Notes under the pieces: model-generated
Database searches by the model: none
What the model was told of the DNA's origin: nothing
The model's input: only the letters and a program-made list of their open reading frames with translations
Part shown: piece after piece, positions 1-5,268 of the stretch
How the letters are laid out: every line of letters begins with the position of its first letter
Position numbering within the stretch: the stretch's first letter is position 1
Made by a program: the position numbers and the translations under genes
Assembly (NCBI GenBank): GCA_905236295.1
Contig: CAJOQF010000360.1
Location: 1 to 5,268 of the forward strand
Direction of reading: 5' to 3'
From: an uncultured Eubacterium sp.
GTDB lineage: Bacteria > Bacillota > Clostridia > Lachnospirales > Lachnospiraceae
DNA length: 5,268 bases

Positions 1-242
1 ATGACGGAAAGGGTTACCCGGACGGGATTGCCGGTGAAGACATACCTTTGGTTGCGAGAATAATCAGTGTGGCCGATGCGTATGATGCAATGGCATCAAA
101 GCGGTCCTACAGGGATATACTTCCGCAGTATGTCATCCGAAATGAGATTGAGAAAGGAGTCGGCACGCAGTTTGATCCTAACATCGCAAAACTCATGCTC
201 GATATCATAGATGAAGATAAGGATTACAAATTACATGAATAA
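1..242 (+). CDS. HD-GYP domain protein, C-terminal fragment (5' end outside window)
   Basis: This is the end of a reading frame already open at the left edge (first full codon at base 3) that stops with TAA at 240-242, giving 79 visible residues. It begins inside the GYP signature (DGKGYPDG) and continues with [20 protein letters not shown], the conserved ADAYDAM metal-ligand segment of HD-GYP domains, then a QFDP motif and the last helix. The family are c-di-GMP phosphodiesterases that hydrolyse c-di-GMP to pGpG or GMP, often fused to sensor or receiver domains. Any such domains, and the HD dyad itself, lie outside the window, so catalytic competence cannot be judged. Every motif that is visible is canonical, unlike the second HD-GYP protein at 2354-3859. 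A TTG at 48 opens the same frame but lies inside the domain and is not a real start. The gene overlaps the following lipoprotein gene. Confidence 0.9.
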   Translation, partial: DGKGYPDGIAGEDIPLVARIISVADAYDAMASKRSYRDILPQYVIRNEIEKGVGTQFDPNIAKLMLDIIDEDKDYKLHE

Positions 243-897
243 GGTAAAGACGGGCGCGTTGTTACTGACGTGCGCCATGGTAGCAGTCCCACTTGCGGGC
301 TGTGGCAATGAAAGTTATTCCGAGAGTACATTACAGATCGATAAGAAAGGAAGGGTGCTCTCGTATTCGGTTGAGGATTTCGGAGAGAGTTATTATTCGG
401 AGGAGGAACTTGGTGAGTTTGTAGAGAAGTCTATAGATGAATACAAAGAGGCAAATTCCGACGCCAAGATCAAGTTAAACTCACTTAAAGTGGAAGATGG
501 AGTGGCAAGCCTCTCGGTTTCCTTTAACAATTGTAAAGAATATTCTGATTTTTCGGAAGAAGTATTGTATAATGATACTGTTGTGAATGCCAAGGCGGAA
601 GGATATGATTTTGACGCCACCTTCTACAAGGTTGAATCCCTTGGAGGAACAGGTTCGGACAGCACAACATCAGACAGTGGGGAAGCTTCCCCGACAGACA
701 CATATGATGTGGATTCAATAATCGGAAGCACACAGTACAAGGTTGTCATAACATCAGAGAGAACAGATGTTGTGGTGCCGGGCAAGATAGTTAGTGTTTC
801 AGATAAATTTGCATCAATAAAAGATGAAGATACGGTTGATCTCTATGATAGTGATGAAATCGCCATGGAGGGACTGGTATATATAGTATATGAGTAG
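235..897 (+). CDS. Putative lipoprotein of unknown function
   Basis: From the ATG at 235 this encodes 220 residues. The N-terminus is a type II (lipoprotein) signal peptide: a Lys-containing n-region (MNKVKTG), a hydrophobic core ([13 protein letters not shown]) and the lipobox LAGC with the lipidated Cys at residue 23, followed by Gly-Asn. The mature protein should be anchored to the outer face of the membrane. It is acidic, with a [14 protein letters not shown] segment near residues 46-59, a Gly/Ser/Thr-rich linker at about 137-157, and a C-terminal portion of likely beta strands. I recognise no catalytic motif and do not assign a function. The start at 235 is preferred because it gives a normal signal peptide, has an AAGGA at 219-223 and overlaps the upstream stop by only 8 bases (ATGAATAA). 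An in-frame ATG at 211 would add MKIRITNY but lacks a clear Shine-Dalgarno site. The overlap suggests translational coupling to the HD-GYP gene. Confidence 0.8.
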   Translation: MNKVKTGALLLTCAMVAVPLAGCGNESYSESTLQIDKKGRVLSYSVEDFGESYYSEEELGEFVEKSIDEYKEANSDAKIKLNSLKVEDGVASLSVSFNNCKEYSDFSEEVLYNDTVVNAKAEGYDFDATFYKVESLGGTGSDSTTSDSGEASPTDTYDVDSIIGSTQYKVVITSERTDVVVPGKIVSVSDKFASIKDEDTVDLYDSDEIAMEGLVYIVYE

Positions 898-901
898 GAG
901 G
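896..901 (+). promoter_or_regulatory. Ribosome binding site of glyS
   Basis: A perfect AGGAGG lies 10 bases before the ATG at 912. Its first two bases are the last two of the lipoprotein stop codon (TAG, 895-897), so ribosomes ending the upstream gene terminate on this site. It fixes the glyS start at 912 rather than at the in-frame ATG at 924. Confidence 0.8.
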
Positions 902-911
902 AACTCTTAAA

Positions 912-2312
912 ATGGAAAAGTCAATGGAGAAAATAGTAGCGCTTGCAAAGGCAAGAGGCTTTGTTTATCCGGGTTCAGAAATTTACGGTGGACTTGCTAA
1001 CACATGGGATTATGGTAATCTCGGTGTCGAGTTGAAGAACAATGTAAAAAAAGCATGGTGGCAGAAATTCATTCAGGAAAACCCATACAACGTAGGTGTT
1101 GATTGCGCAATCCTGATGAATCCACAGACATGGATCGCATCAGGTCACCTCGGTGGATTTTCAGATCCTTTGATGGATTGTAAGGAGTGTCATGAGCGTT
1201 TCCGTGCAGATAAGATCATCGAGGATTTTGCAGCAGACAACGGGATTACATTAGAGTCTTCAGTGGACGGATGGTCTCATGAAGATATGGAGAAGTTTAT
1301 AAATGAACACAACGTTCCATGTCCGTCATGCGGCCAGCACAATTTCACAGGCATCCGTGAGTTCAACCTGATGTTCAAGACTTTCCAGGGTGTTACCGAG
1401 GATGCGAAGGATACCGTGTATCTTCGTCCGGAGACAGCACAGGGTATATTTGTCAACTTCAAGAATGTACAGCGCACAAGCCGCAAGAAGGTTCCGTTCG
1501 GAATCGGACAGGTAGGAAAGTCATTCCGTAACGAGATCACACCGGGTAACTTTACGTTCCGTACCAGAGATTTCGAGCAGATGGAGCTGGAGTTCTTCTG
1601 CAATCCGGGCACTCAGACCGAATGGTTCGAATACTGGCGTAAGACCTGCTATGAGTGGTTGTTATCACTCGGTATCAAGGAGGAGAATATTCGTCTTCGT
1701 GACCATGATCCTGAGGAGTTATCATTCTATTCGGATCACACAACTGATATTGAGTATGCGTTCCCGTTCACAGATTGGGGCGAGTTGTGGGGCGTAGCAT
1801 CCAGAACCGATTATGATCTTACCAGACATCAGGAGACTTCAGGACAATCTATGGAGTACTTTGATGATGAGACAAACGAGAAATACATTCCTTATGTTGT
1901 TGAGCCGTCACTTGGTGCTGACCGTGTAACCCTTGCATTCCTCTGCGAGGCATACGACGAGGAAAACATCGGAACAGAGGAGAAACCGGATATGCGTACC
2001 GTTCTTCGTTTCCATCCGGCTCTGGCTCCGGTTAAGATAGGTGTTCTTCCTCTGTCCAAGAAGCTCAACGAGGGTGCAGAGGCAGTGTTTGCCCGGTTGT
2101 CAAAGAAGTGGAACTGCGAGTTCGATGATCGTGGAAATATAGGTAAGCGTTATCGTCGTCAGGACGAGATCGGTACTCCGTTCTGCGTAACGTATGATTT
2201 TGATTCTGTAGAGGACGGCGCTGTTACAGTCCGCGACAGAGATACAATGGAACAGGAGCGTATCAAGATTTCAGAACTAGAGGCTTATTTTGCTGATAAA
2301 TTCGACTTTTAA
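912..2312 (+). CDS. glyS: Glycine--tRNA ligase, single-chain alpha2 type
   Basis: This gene encodes a 466-residue class II aminoacyl-tRNA synthetase that charges tRNA-Gly with glycine using ATP in the cytoplasm. It is the homodimeric (GlyQS) type, not the bacterial alpha2beta2 type. The start [17 protein letters not shown] is typical of clostridial GlyRS. Two Cys pairs, C90/C93 and C137/C140 (CKEC and CPSC), form the likely zinc-binding insertion. The active site shows RPETAQGIF (172-180), motif 2 around FRNEITP (205-211) with [13 protein letters not shown] (216-228), and motif 3 in EPSLGADR (331-338) with the conserved Arg338. The anticodon-binding domain fills about 365-466 ([30 protein letters not shown]). 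Length and motifs indicate an intact enzyme. Only 14 bases separate it from the lipoprotein gene, so no T-box leader can sit directly before it. The symbol glyQS is also used. Confidence 0.98.
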   Translation: MEKSMEKIVALAKARGFVYPGSEIYGGLANTWDYGNLGVELKNNVKKAWWQKFIQENPYNVGVDCAILMNPQTWIASGHLGGFSDPLMDCKECHERFRADKIIEDFAADNGITLESSVDGWSHEDMEKFINEHNVPCPSCGQHNFTGIREFNLMFKTFQGVTEDAKDTVYLRPETAQGIFVNFKNVQRTSRKKVPFGIGQVGKSFRNEITPGNFTFRTRDFEQMELEFFCNPGTQTEWFEYWRKTCYEWLLSLGIKEENIRLRDHDPEELSFYSDHTTDIEYAFPFTDWGELWGVASRTDYDLTRHQETSGQSMEYFDDETNEKYIPYVVEPSLGADRVTLAFLCEAYDEENIGTEEKPDMRTVLRFHPALAPVKIGVLPLSKKLNEGAEAVFARLSKKWNCEFDDRGNIGKRYRRQDEIGTPFCVTYDFDSVEDGAVTVRDRDTMEQERIKISELEAYFADKFDF

Positions 2313-2325
2313 GAGTTGATGTAAT

Positions 2326-2339
2326 CCCATTTTCGTGGG
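2326..2339 (+). promoter_or_regulatory. Small stem-loop before the response-regulator RBS
   Basis: In the 41-base glyS to response-regulator gap, CCCA (2326-2329) can pair with TGGG (2336-2339) around a six-base loop (TTTTCG). A T-G pair (2325/2340) could extend the stem. The 3' arm runs straight into the Shine-Dalgarno GGAGG at 2341-2345. The CCC could alternatively pair with other G residues of that G-rich run, so slight masking of the ribosome site is possible. There is no U-tract after the stem, so it is not a normal intrinsic terminator. The stem is short and may be chance. Confidence 0.25.
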
Positions 2340-2340
2340 G

Positions 2341-2345
2341 GGAGG
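2341..2345 (+). promoter_or_regulatory. Ribosome binding site of the response-regulator gene
   Basis: GGAGG lies 8 bases before the ATG at 2354, at the end of an unusually long G-rich run (2337-2347). It supports this start, which places the receiver's first beta strand (HTLLLVDDE) directly at the N-terminus as expected. Confidence 0.7.
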
Positions 2346-2353
2346 GTGATTTT

Positions 2354-3859
2354 ATGGAGCATACCTTATTACTTGTAGATGATGAACAGGCGGTGCTTGA
2401 CAGACTTGAGAACGTGCTATCCGAATCATATCGGATCATCAAAGCCACGTCTTCTGCCCAGGCTCTGCAAATGCTTGAGAAGGAAACCCCCGATCTTATT
2501 ATCATGGATGTGCTGGTTTCCGAGGCGGATAACTTCAAGGTGCTGTCAGAACTCAAGGATGAAAAAGATTACTCTGCCGTTCCTATCATTTTTATGTCTG
2601 AGGATGTTGATGAGGAGGCTGAGGTAAGTGCCCTTGAAAGCGGAGCTGTTGACTTCGTCAGAAAATCACTTGGAAGACTTGCCTTTAAAGCGAGGATAGA
2701 CAGGGCGATCAGTTTTTACTATAAACTTAAAGGGTTTGCCGAGAAAGCGGAAGAGCGACGTATTGATATGGAGCAGATGACTATCAATATGGGATATACG
2801 CTTGCTGCAGCCATCGATTCGAGAGATATGTACAACAAGAATCACTCTGAGCATATTGCCGACTATTCGGTTCTTATCGGAAGAAAGCTCGGATACTGTA
2901 AGGAGGAGCTTTCAAAGTTAAAATATGCTGCGATGCTCCACAATATCGGTATGATCTCGGTTCCGGATGCTTTCATCAACAAGAGGGGTCCGCTCGATGA
3001 GTTCGAGAAAGCCTCCATGAGAGAGCATACTACCTACGGGGCGAAGATTTTGCACAATGTCTCGATGGTAGACGGAATAGATAAGGTTGCTCATTTCCAT
3101 CACGAGAGATTTGACGGAAGCGGTTATCCGACAGGTATCAGCGGCGAGGAGATACCTCTTATGGCCCGCATTGTCGGTCTGGCCGATGCCTATGATTCCA
3201 TGAAAGCAGACAGACCGTACAGGGCGGCGATGACAGATGAGCAGATCATTGACGAGTTAAATGCTCAAAAAGGCAAACAGTTTGATCCGGAGCTGGTCGA
3301 TATTGTTCTTGAGCTTATCAACGAGAACGCAATGGTCACATCCGATGAGGAGGAGATTGACATTTCCGATATTATCGGTGAGGAAGGGCTCATAATTCCT
3401 GAGCTTGACGAGCTCGATGAGGAGGACTTAAAAGAAGTCAAGAAGCCTCTGTCAAATGTTGATGACGTTATGAAAGACATGGAGGAGACAGGCACATATT
3501 TCGGTGCTATGGATCTTTCGTACAAGGATTTCGCGAGACATTTCAAATATCTATCCAATGTGGATGACCGATTCGGACACAATACAGAGCTTGTTCTTAT
3601 CACTATATCCGCAAAGGAAGGCTGCGAACTCGATTTTGATATAATTGACGGCGTTATGGACTACATGGAAGAGATAATCAAGAGACAGATAAGAAACGTC
3701 GATGTTGTAAACCGTTATTCGCCACTGCAGTTTTTGGTGCTTCTTATGGGCACCGAAAAGGCAAATGTATCAATTGCCATGGGGCGTATATTTGACGAGT
3801 TCAAGCGCAGCAAATATGGGGAAGTATTAGAACCGGAATTTTCTCTTTGCAAGGAGTAG
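2354..3859 (+). CDS. Response regulator: receiver, degenerate HD-GYP and GGDEF-like domains
   Basis: This 501-residue cytoplasmic protein has three modules. Residues 1-120 are a receiver with a complete pocket: D9/D10, phospho-acceptor D52, S82 and K104. A helical linker (about 120-145) leads to an HD-GYP domain (about 145-327) with H164, H225, HHERFDGSGYP (249-259) and ADAYDSM (277-283), plus QFDP at 309-312. Its HD dyad is H196-N197 instead of His-Asp, and the HDIGK Lys is M200, so phosphodiesterase activity is doubtful. A very acidic linker (330-364) precedes a GGDEF-like fold (about 380-497): YSPLQFLVLL (455-464) aligns with the YGGDEF strand-turn, so cyclase activity is unlikely. RNVD (447-450) keeps the I-site position. 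The domain stops at EFSLCKE, shorter than active cyclases. No DNA-binding domain or partner kinase is visible. The likely role is a phosphorylation-controlled c-di-GMP receptor or regulator; this is inference. Domain identities are firm. Confidence 0.93.
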   Translation: MEHTLLLVDDEQAVLDRLENVLSESYRIIKATSSAQALQMLEKETPDLIIMDVLVSEADNFKVLSELKDEKDYSAVPIIFMSEDVDEEAEVSALESGAVDFVRKSLGRLAFKARIDRAISFYYKLKGFAEKAEERRIDMEQMTINMGYTLAAAIDSRDMYNKNHSEHIADYSVLIGRKLGYCKEELSKLKYAAMLHNIGMISVPDAFINKRGPLDEFEKASMREHTTYGAKILHNVSMVDGIDKVAHFHHERFDGSGYPTGISGEEIPLMARIVGLADAYDSMKADRPYRAAMTDEQIIDELNAQKGKQFDPELVDIVLELINENAMVTSDEEEIDISDIIGEEGLIIPELDELDEEDLKEVKKPLSNVDDVMKDMEETGTYFGAMDLSYKDFARHFKYLSNVDDRFGHNTELVLITISAKEGCELDFDIIDGVMDYMEEIIKRQIRNVDVVNRYSPLQFLVLLMGTEKANVSIAMGRIFDEFKRSKYGEVLEPEFSLCKE

Positions 3860-3867
3860 ATTTCGTC

Positions 3868-3883
3868 TTAATAAAAATATTAA
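3868..3883 (+). promoter_or_regulatory. AT-rich inverted repeat upstream of ppdK
   Basis: TTAATA (3868-3873) and TATTAA (3878-3883) form a perfect 6-base inverted repeat around AAAA, in the 42-base gap before ppdK and just upstream of its ribosome site. It could be an operator half-site pair or contain a -10-like hexamer. No convincing TTGACA-like -35 box at suitable spacing is evident, and such palindromes are frequent in AT-rich DNA. Treat as tentative. Confidence 0.2.
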
Positions 3884-3885
3884 CC

Positions 3886-3891
3886 AGGAGG
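3886..3891 (+). promoter_or_regulatory. Ribosome binding site of ppdK
   Basis: A perfect AGGAGG lies 10 bases before the ATG at 3902. An ATG at 3895 is followed at once by a stop (ATGTAA), so 3902 is the start. MRKWVYLF is also the expected PPDK N-terminus. Confidence 0.75.
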
Positions 3892-3901
3892 AAAATGTAA
3901 C

Positions 3902-5268
3902 ATGAGAAAATGGGTCTATTTGTTTAAGGAAGGCAATGCCGACATGAGAGAACTTCTCGGTGGCAAGGGCGCGAATCTTGCAGAGATGACAAACCTTGGT
4001 CTTCCTGTACCACAGGGGTTTACTATTACTACTGAGGCCTGTACGCAGTATTATGAGGATGGACGTCAGATAAATGATGAGATCCAGGCACAGATTGAAG
4101 ATCACATAGCAAAGATGGAGGAGATTACCGGCAAGAAGTTCGGTGATGCCACAAATCCGCTTTTGGTATCGGTTCGTTCAGGTGCCAGAGCTTCAATGCC
4201 GGGAATGATGGATACGATCTTAAACCTCGGACTTAACGAGACGGTTGTTGAGTCCATAGCAAAACAGTCAAACAATCCGCGTTGGGCGTGGGACTGCTAC
4301 CGCAGATTTATCCAGATGTATTCTGACGTAGTTATGGAAGTCGGAAAGAAGTATTTCGAGGAGCTCATCGACAAGATGAAAGCCGATCGCGGTGTTACAC
4401 AGGATGTGGAGCTCACTGCCGACGATTTAAAGGAACTTGCAGGACAGTTCAAGGCTGAGTACAAGGATAAGATCGGAAATGATTTTCCGGATGATCCGAA
4501 GGAACAGCTTATGGGTGCTGTAAAGGCCGTATTCAGATCATGGGATAATCCGCGTGCGAATGTATATCGCCGCGACAACGATATCCCTTACAGCTGGGGA
4601 ACTGCGGTAAACGTTCAGTCTATGGCGTTCGGAAACATGGGCGACGACTGCGGAACCGGTGTTGCATTTACCAGAGATCCGGCAACAGGAAACAAAGGAC
4701 TTTTCGGAGAGTTCCTTACAAATGCTCAGGGTGAGGACGTTGTTGCAGGTGTCCGCACTCCTATGAAGATCACCGAGATGGAGCAGAAATTCCCTGAGGC
4801 TTTCAAAGAGTTCAAGGAAGTTTGCGCTAAGCTCGAGAATCACTATCGTGATATGCAGGATATGGAGTTCACTGTTGAGCACGGCAAACTCTATATGCTT
4901 CAGACCAGAAACGGAAAGAGAACAGCTCAGGCTGCATTAAAGATCGCATGTGACCTTGTTGACGAGGGCATGAGAACAGAGCAGGAAGCTGTTGCAATGA
5001 TAGACCCGAGAAACTTAGATACACTTCTTCATCCGCAGTTTGACGCAGCTGCACTTAAGGCTGCGACACCAATCGGCAAGGGACTTGGCGCTTCACCGGG
5101 CGCTGCCTGCGGAAAGATCGTATTTACAGCTGAGGATGCTGTTGAGTGGCATGGTCGCGGAGAGAAGGTAGTTCTTGTGAGACTTGAGACGTCACCTGAG
5201 GATATCGAGGGTATGAAAGCGGCACAGGGTATTCTTACAGTTCGTGGCGGTATGACATCCCATGCAGC
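3902..5268 (+). CDS. ppdK: Pyruvate,phosphate dikinase, N-terminal half (3' end outside window)
   Basis: The frame is open from the ATG to the window edge: 455 full codons of an enzyme usually near 875 residues. PPDK interconverts ATP + phosphate + pyruvate and AMP + pyrophosphate + PEP. In anaerobic Clostridia it serves glycolysis or PEP formation. The ATP-grasp nucleotide domain (about 1-340) shows GGKGANLAEM with K22, the loop SVRSGARASMPGMMD with R92, and the C-terminal ligand strand with D320, E322 and Q334, matching D321, E323 and Q335 of the C. symbiosum enzyme with a one-residue offset. The phosphohistidine swivelling domain begins near GLGASPG (394-400) and reaches GGMTSHA with catalytic H454 (equivalent to H455 there) and T452, the equivalent of the regulatory Thr in plant enzymes. 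The window ends two codons later, so the linker and the PEP/pyruvate TIM barrel are not seen. It follows the response-regulator gene by 42 bases. Confidence 0.97.
   Translation, partial: MRKWVYLFKEGNADMRELLGGKGANLAEMTNLGLPVPQGFTITTEACTQYYEDGRQINDEIQAQIEDHIAKMEEITGKKFGDATNPLLVSVRSGARASMPGMMDTILNLGLNETVVESIAKQSNNPRWAWDCYRRFIQMYSDVVMEVGKKYFEELIDKMKADRGVTQDVELTADDLKELAGQFKAEYKDKIGNDFPDDPKEQLMGAVKAVFRSWDNPRANVYRRDNDIPYSWGTAVNVQSMAFGNMGDDCGTGVAFTRDPATGNKGLFGEFLTNAQGEDVVAGVRTPMKITEMEQKFPEAFKEFKEVCAKLENHYRDMQDMEFTVEHGKLYMLQTRNGKRTAQAALKIACDLVDEGMRTEQEAVAMIDPRNLDTLLHPQFDAAALKAATPIGKGLGASPGAACGKIVFTAEDAVEWHGRGEKVVLVRLETSPEDIEGMKAAQGILTVRGGMTSHA

Noticed and set aside
48..242. Small separate gene starting at TTG 48
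   Set aside because: The frame is already open upstream and encodes the GYP motif before this TTG, so it is the interior of a larger HD-GYP gene.
1277..1612. Reverse-strand open frame of 111 codons within glyS
   Set aside because: It is antisense to the conserved catalytic core of GlyRS, with no domain and no supporting gene context.
2326..2347. Intrinsic terminator after glyS
   Set aside because: The stem is only 4-5 pairs and is followed by G-rich sequence, not a T-tract.
2379..2627. Forward open frame overlapping the receiver domain in another frame
   Set aside because: Its Arg/Leu/Cys-rich translation is typical of an out-of-frame reading; the receiver frame holds all the expected motifs.
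3265..3603. Reverse-strand open frame with long Ser runs
   Set aside because: The poly-Ser is the antisense reading of the Asp/Glu-rich linker codons of the response regulator; no independent evidence of coding.
3830..3901. Frameshift truncating the GGDEF-like domain at its C-terminus
   Set aside because: The gap after the stop is only 42 bases, AT-rich and ends in a good ribosome site for ppdK; no continuing GGDEF sequence is found in the other frames, so the short end appears natural.
4538..4882. Reverse-strand open frame of 114 codons opposite ppdK
   Set aside because: It lies fully antisense to an unambiguous PPDK coding region, and its translation shows no recognisable domain; it is a shadow of the ppdK codon pattern.

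Overview
All genes in this 5.3-kb window are on the + strand, packed head to tail with gaps of 14 to 42 bases, with no RNA gene, mobile element, repeat array or CRISPR. The protein sequences and gene content point to a Gram-positive anaerobe of the Clostridia, most likely Lachnospiraceae. The evidence is a single-chain (alpha2) glycyl-tRNA synthetase of the clostridial type, a pyruvate,phosphate dikinase very close to the Clostridium symbiosum enzyme, AGGAGG Shine-Dalgarno sites and several HD-GYP signalling proteins. The family assignment is inference.

Layout: (1) bases 1-242 are the C-terminal end of an HD-GYP domain protein cut by the window edge. (2) An overlapping gene (235-897, or from 211) encodes a lipoprotein of unknown function with an LAGC lipobox. 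(3) glyS (glyQS), 912-2312, is complete and appears intact. (4) 2354-3859 encodes a 501-residue response regulator: a receiver domain, an HD-GYP domain, an acidic linker and a GGDEF-like C-terminal domain. (5) ppdK starts at 3902 and runs off the right edge two residues after its catalytic histidine.

The most interesting gene is the response regulator. Its receiver looks functional, with all phosphorylation-pocket residues present. Both c-di-GMP enzyme modules have lost key residues. The HD dyad reads His-Asn and the following Lys is Met, and the GGDEF loop reads SPLQF. An RxxD motif (RNVD) remains exactly five residues upstream of the GGDEF position, where the inhibitory c-di-GMP-binding I-site lies in diguanylate cyclases. 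The protein may therefore be a phosphorylation-controlled c-di-GMP receptor or scaffold rather than an enzyme. It sits between two housekeeping genes and close to a second HD-GYP gene whose visible motifs are intact.

The tight spacing and absence of a convincing terminator suggest that at least parts of this block are co-transcribed. That would tie a nucleotide-signalling pair and a lipoprotein to glycine-tRNA charging and pyruvate/PEP metabolism. This is a context inference only; glyS and ppdK are housekeeping genes and their proximity may simply be conserved gene order.
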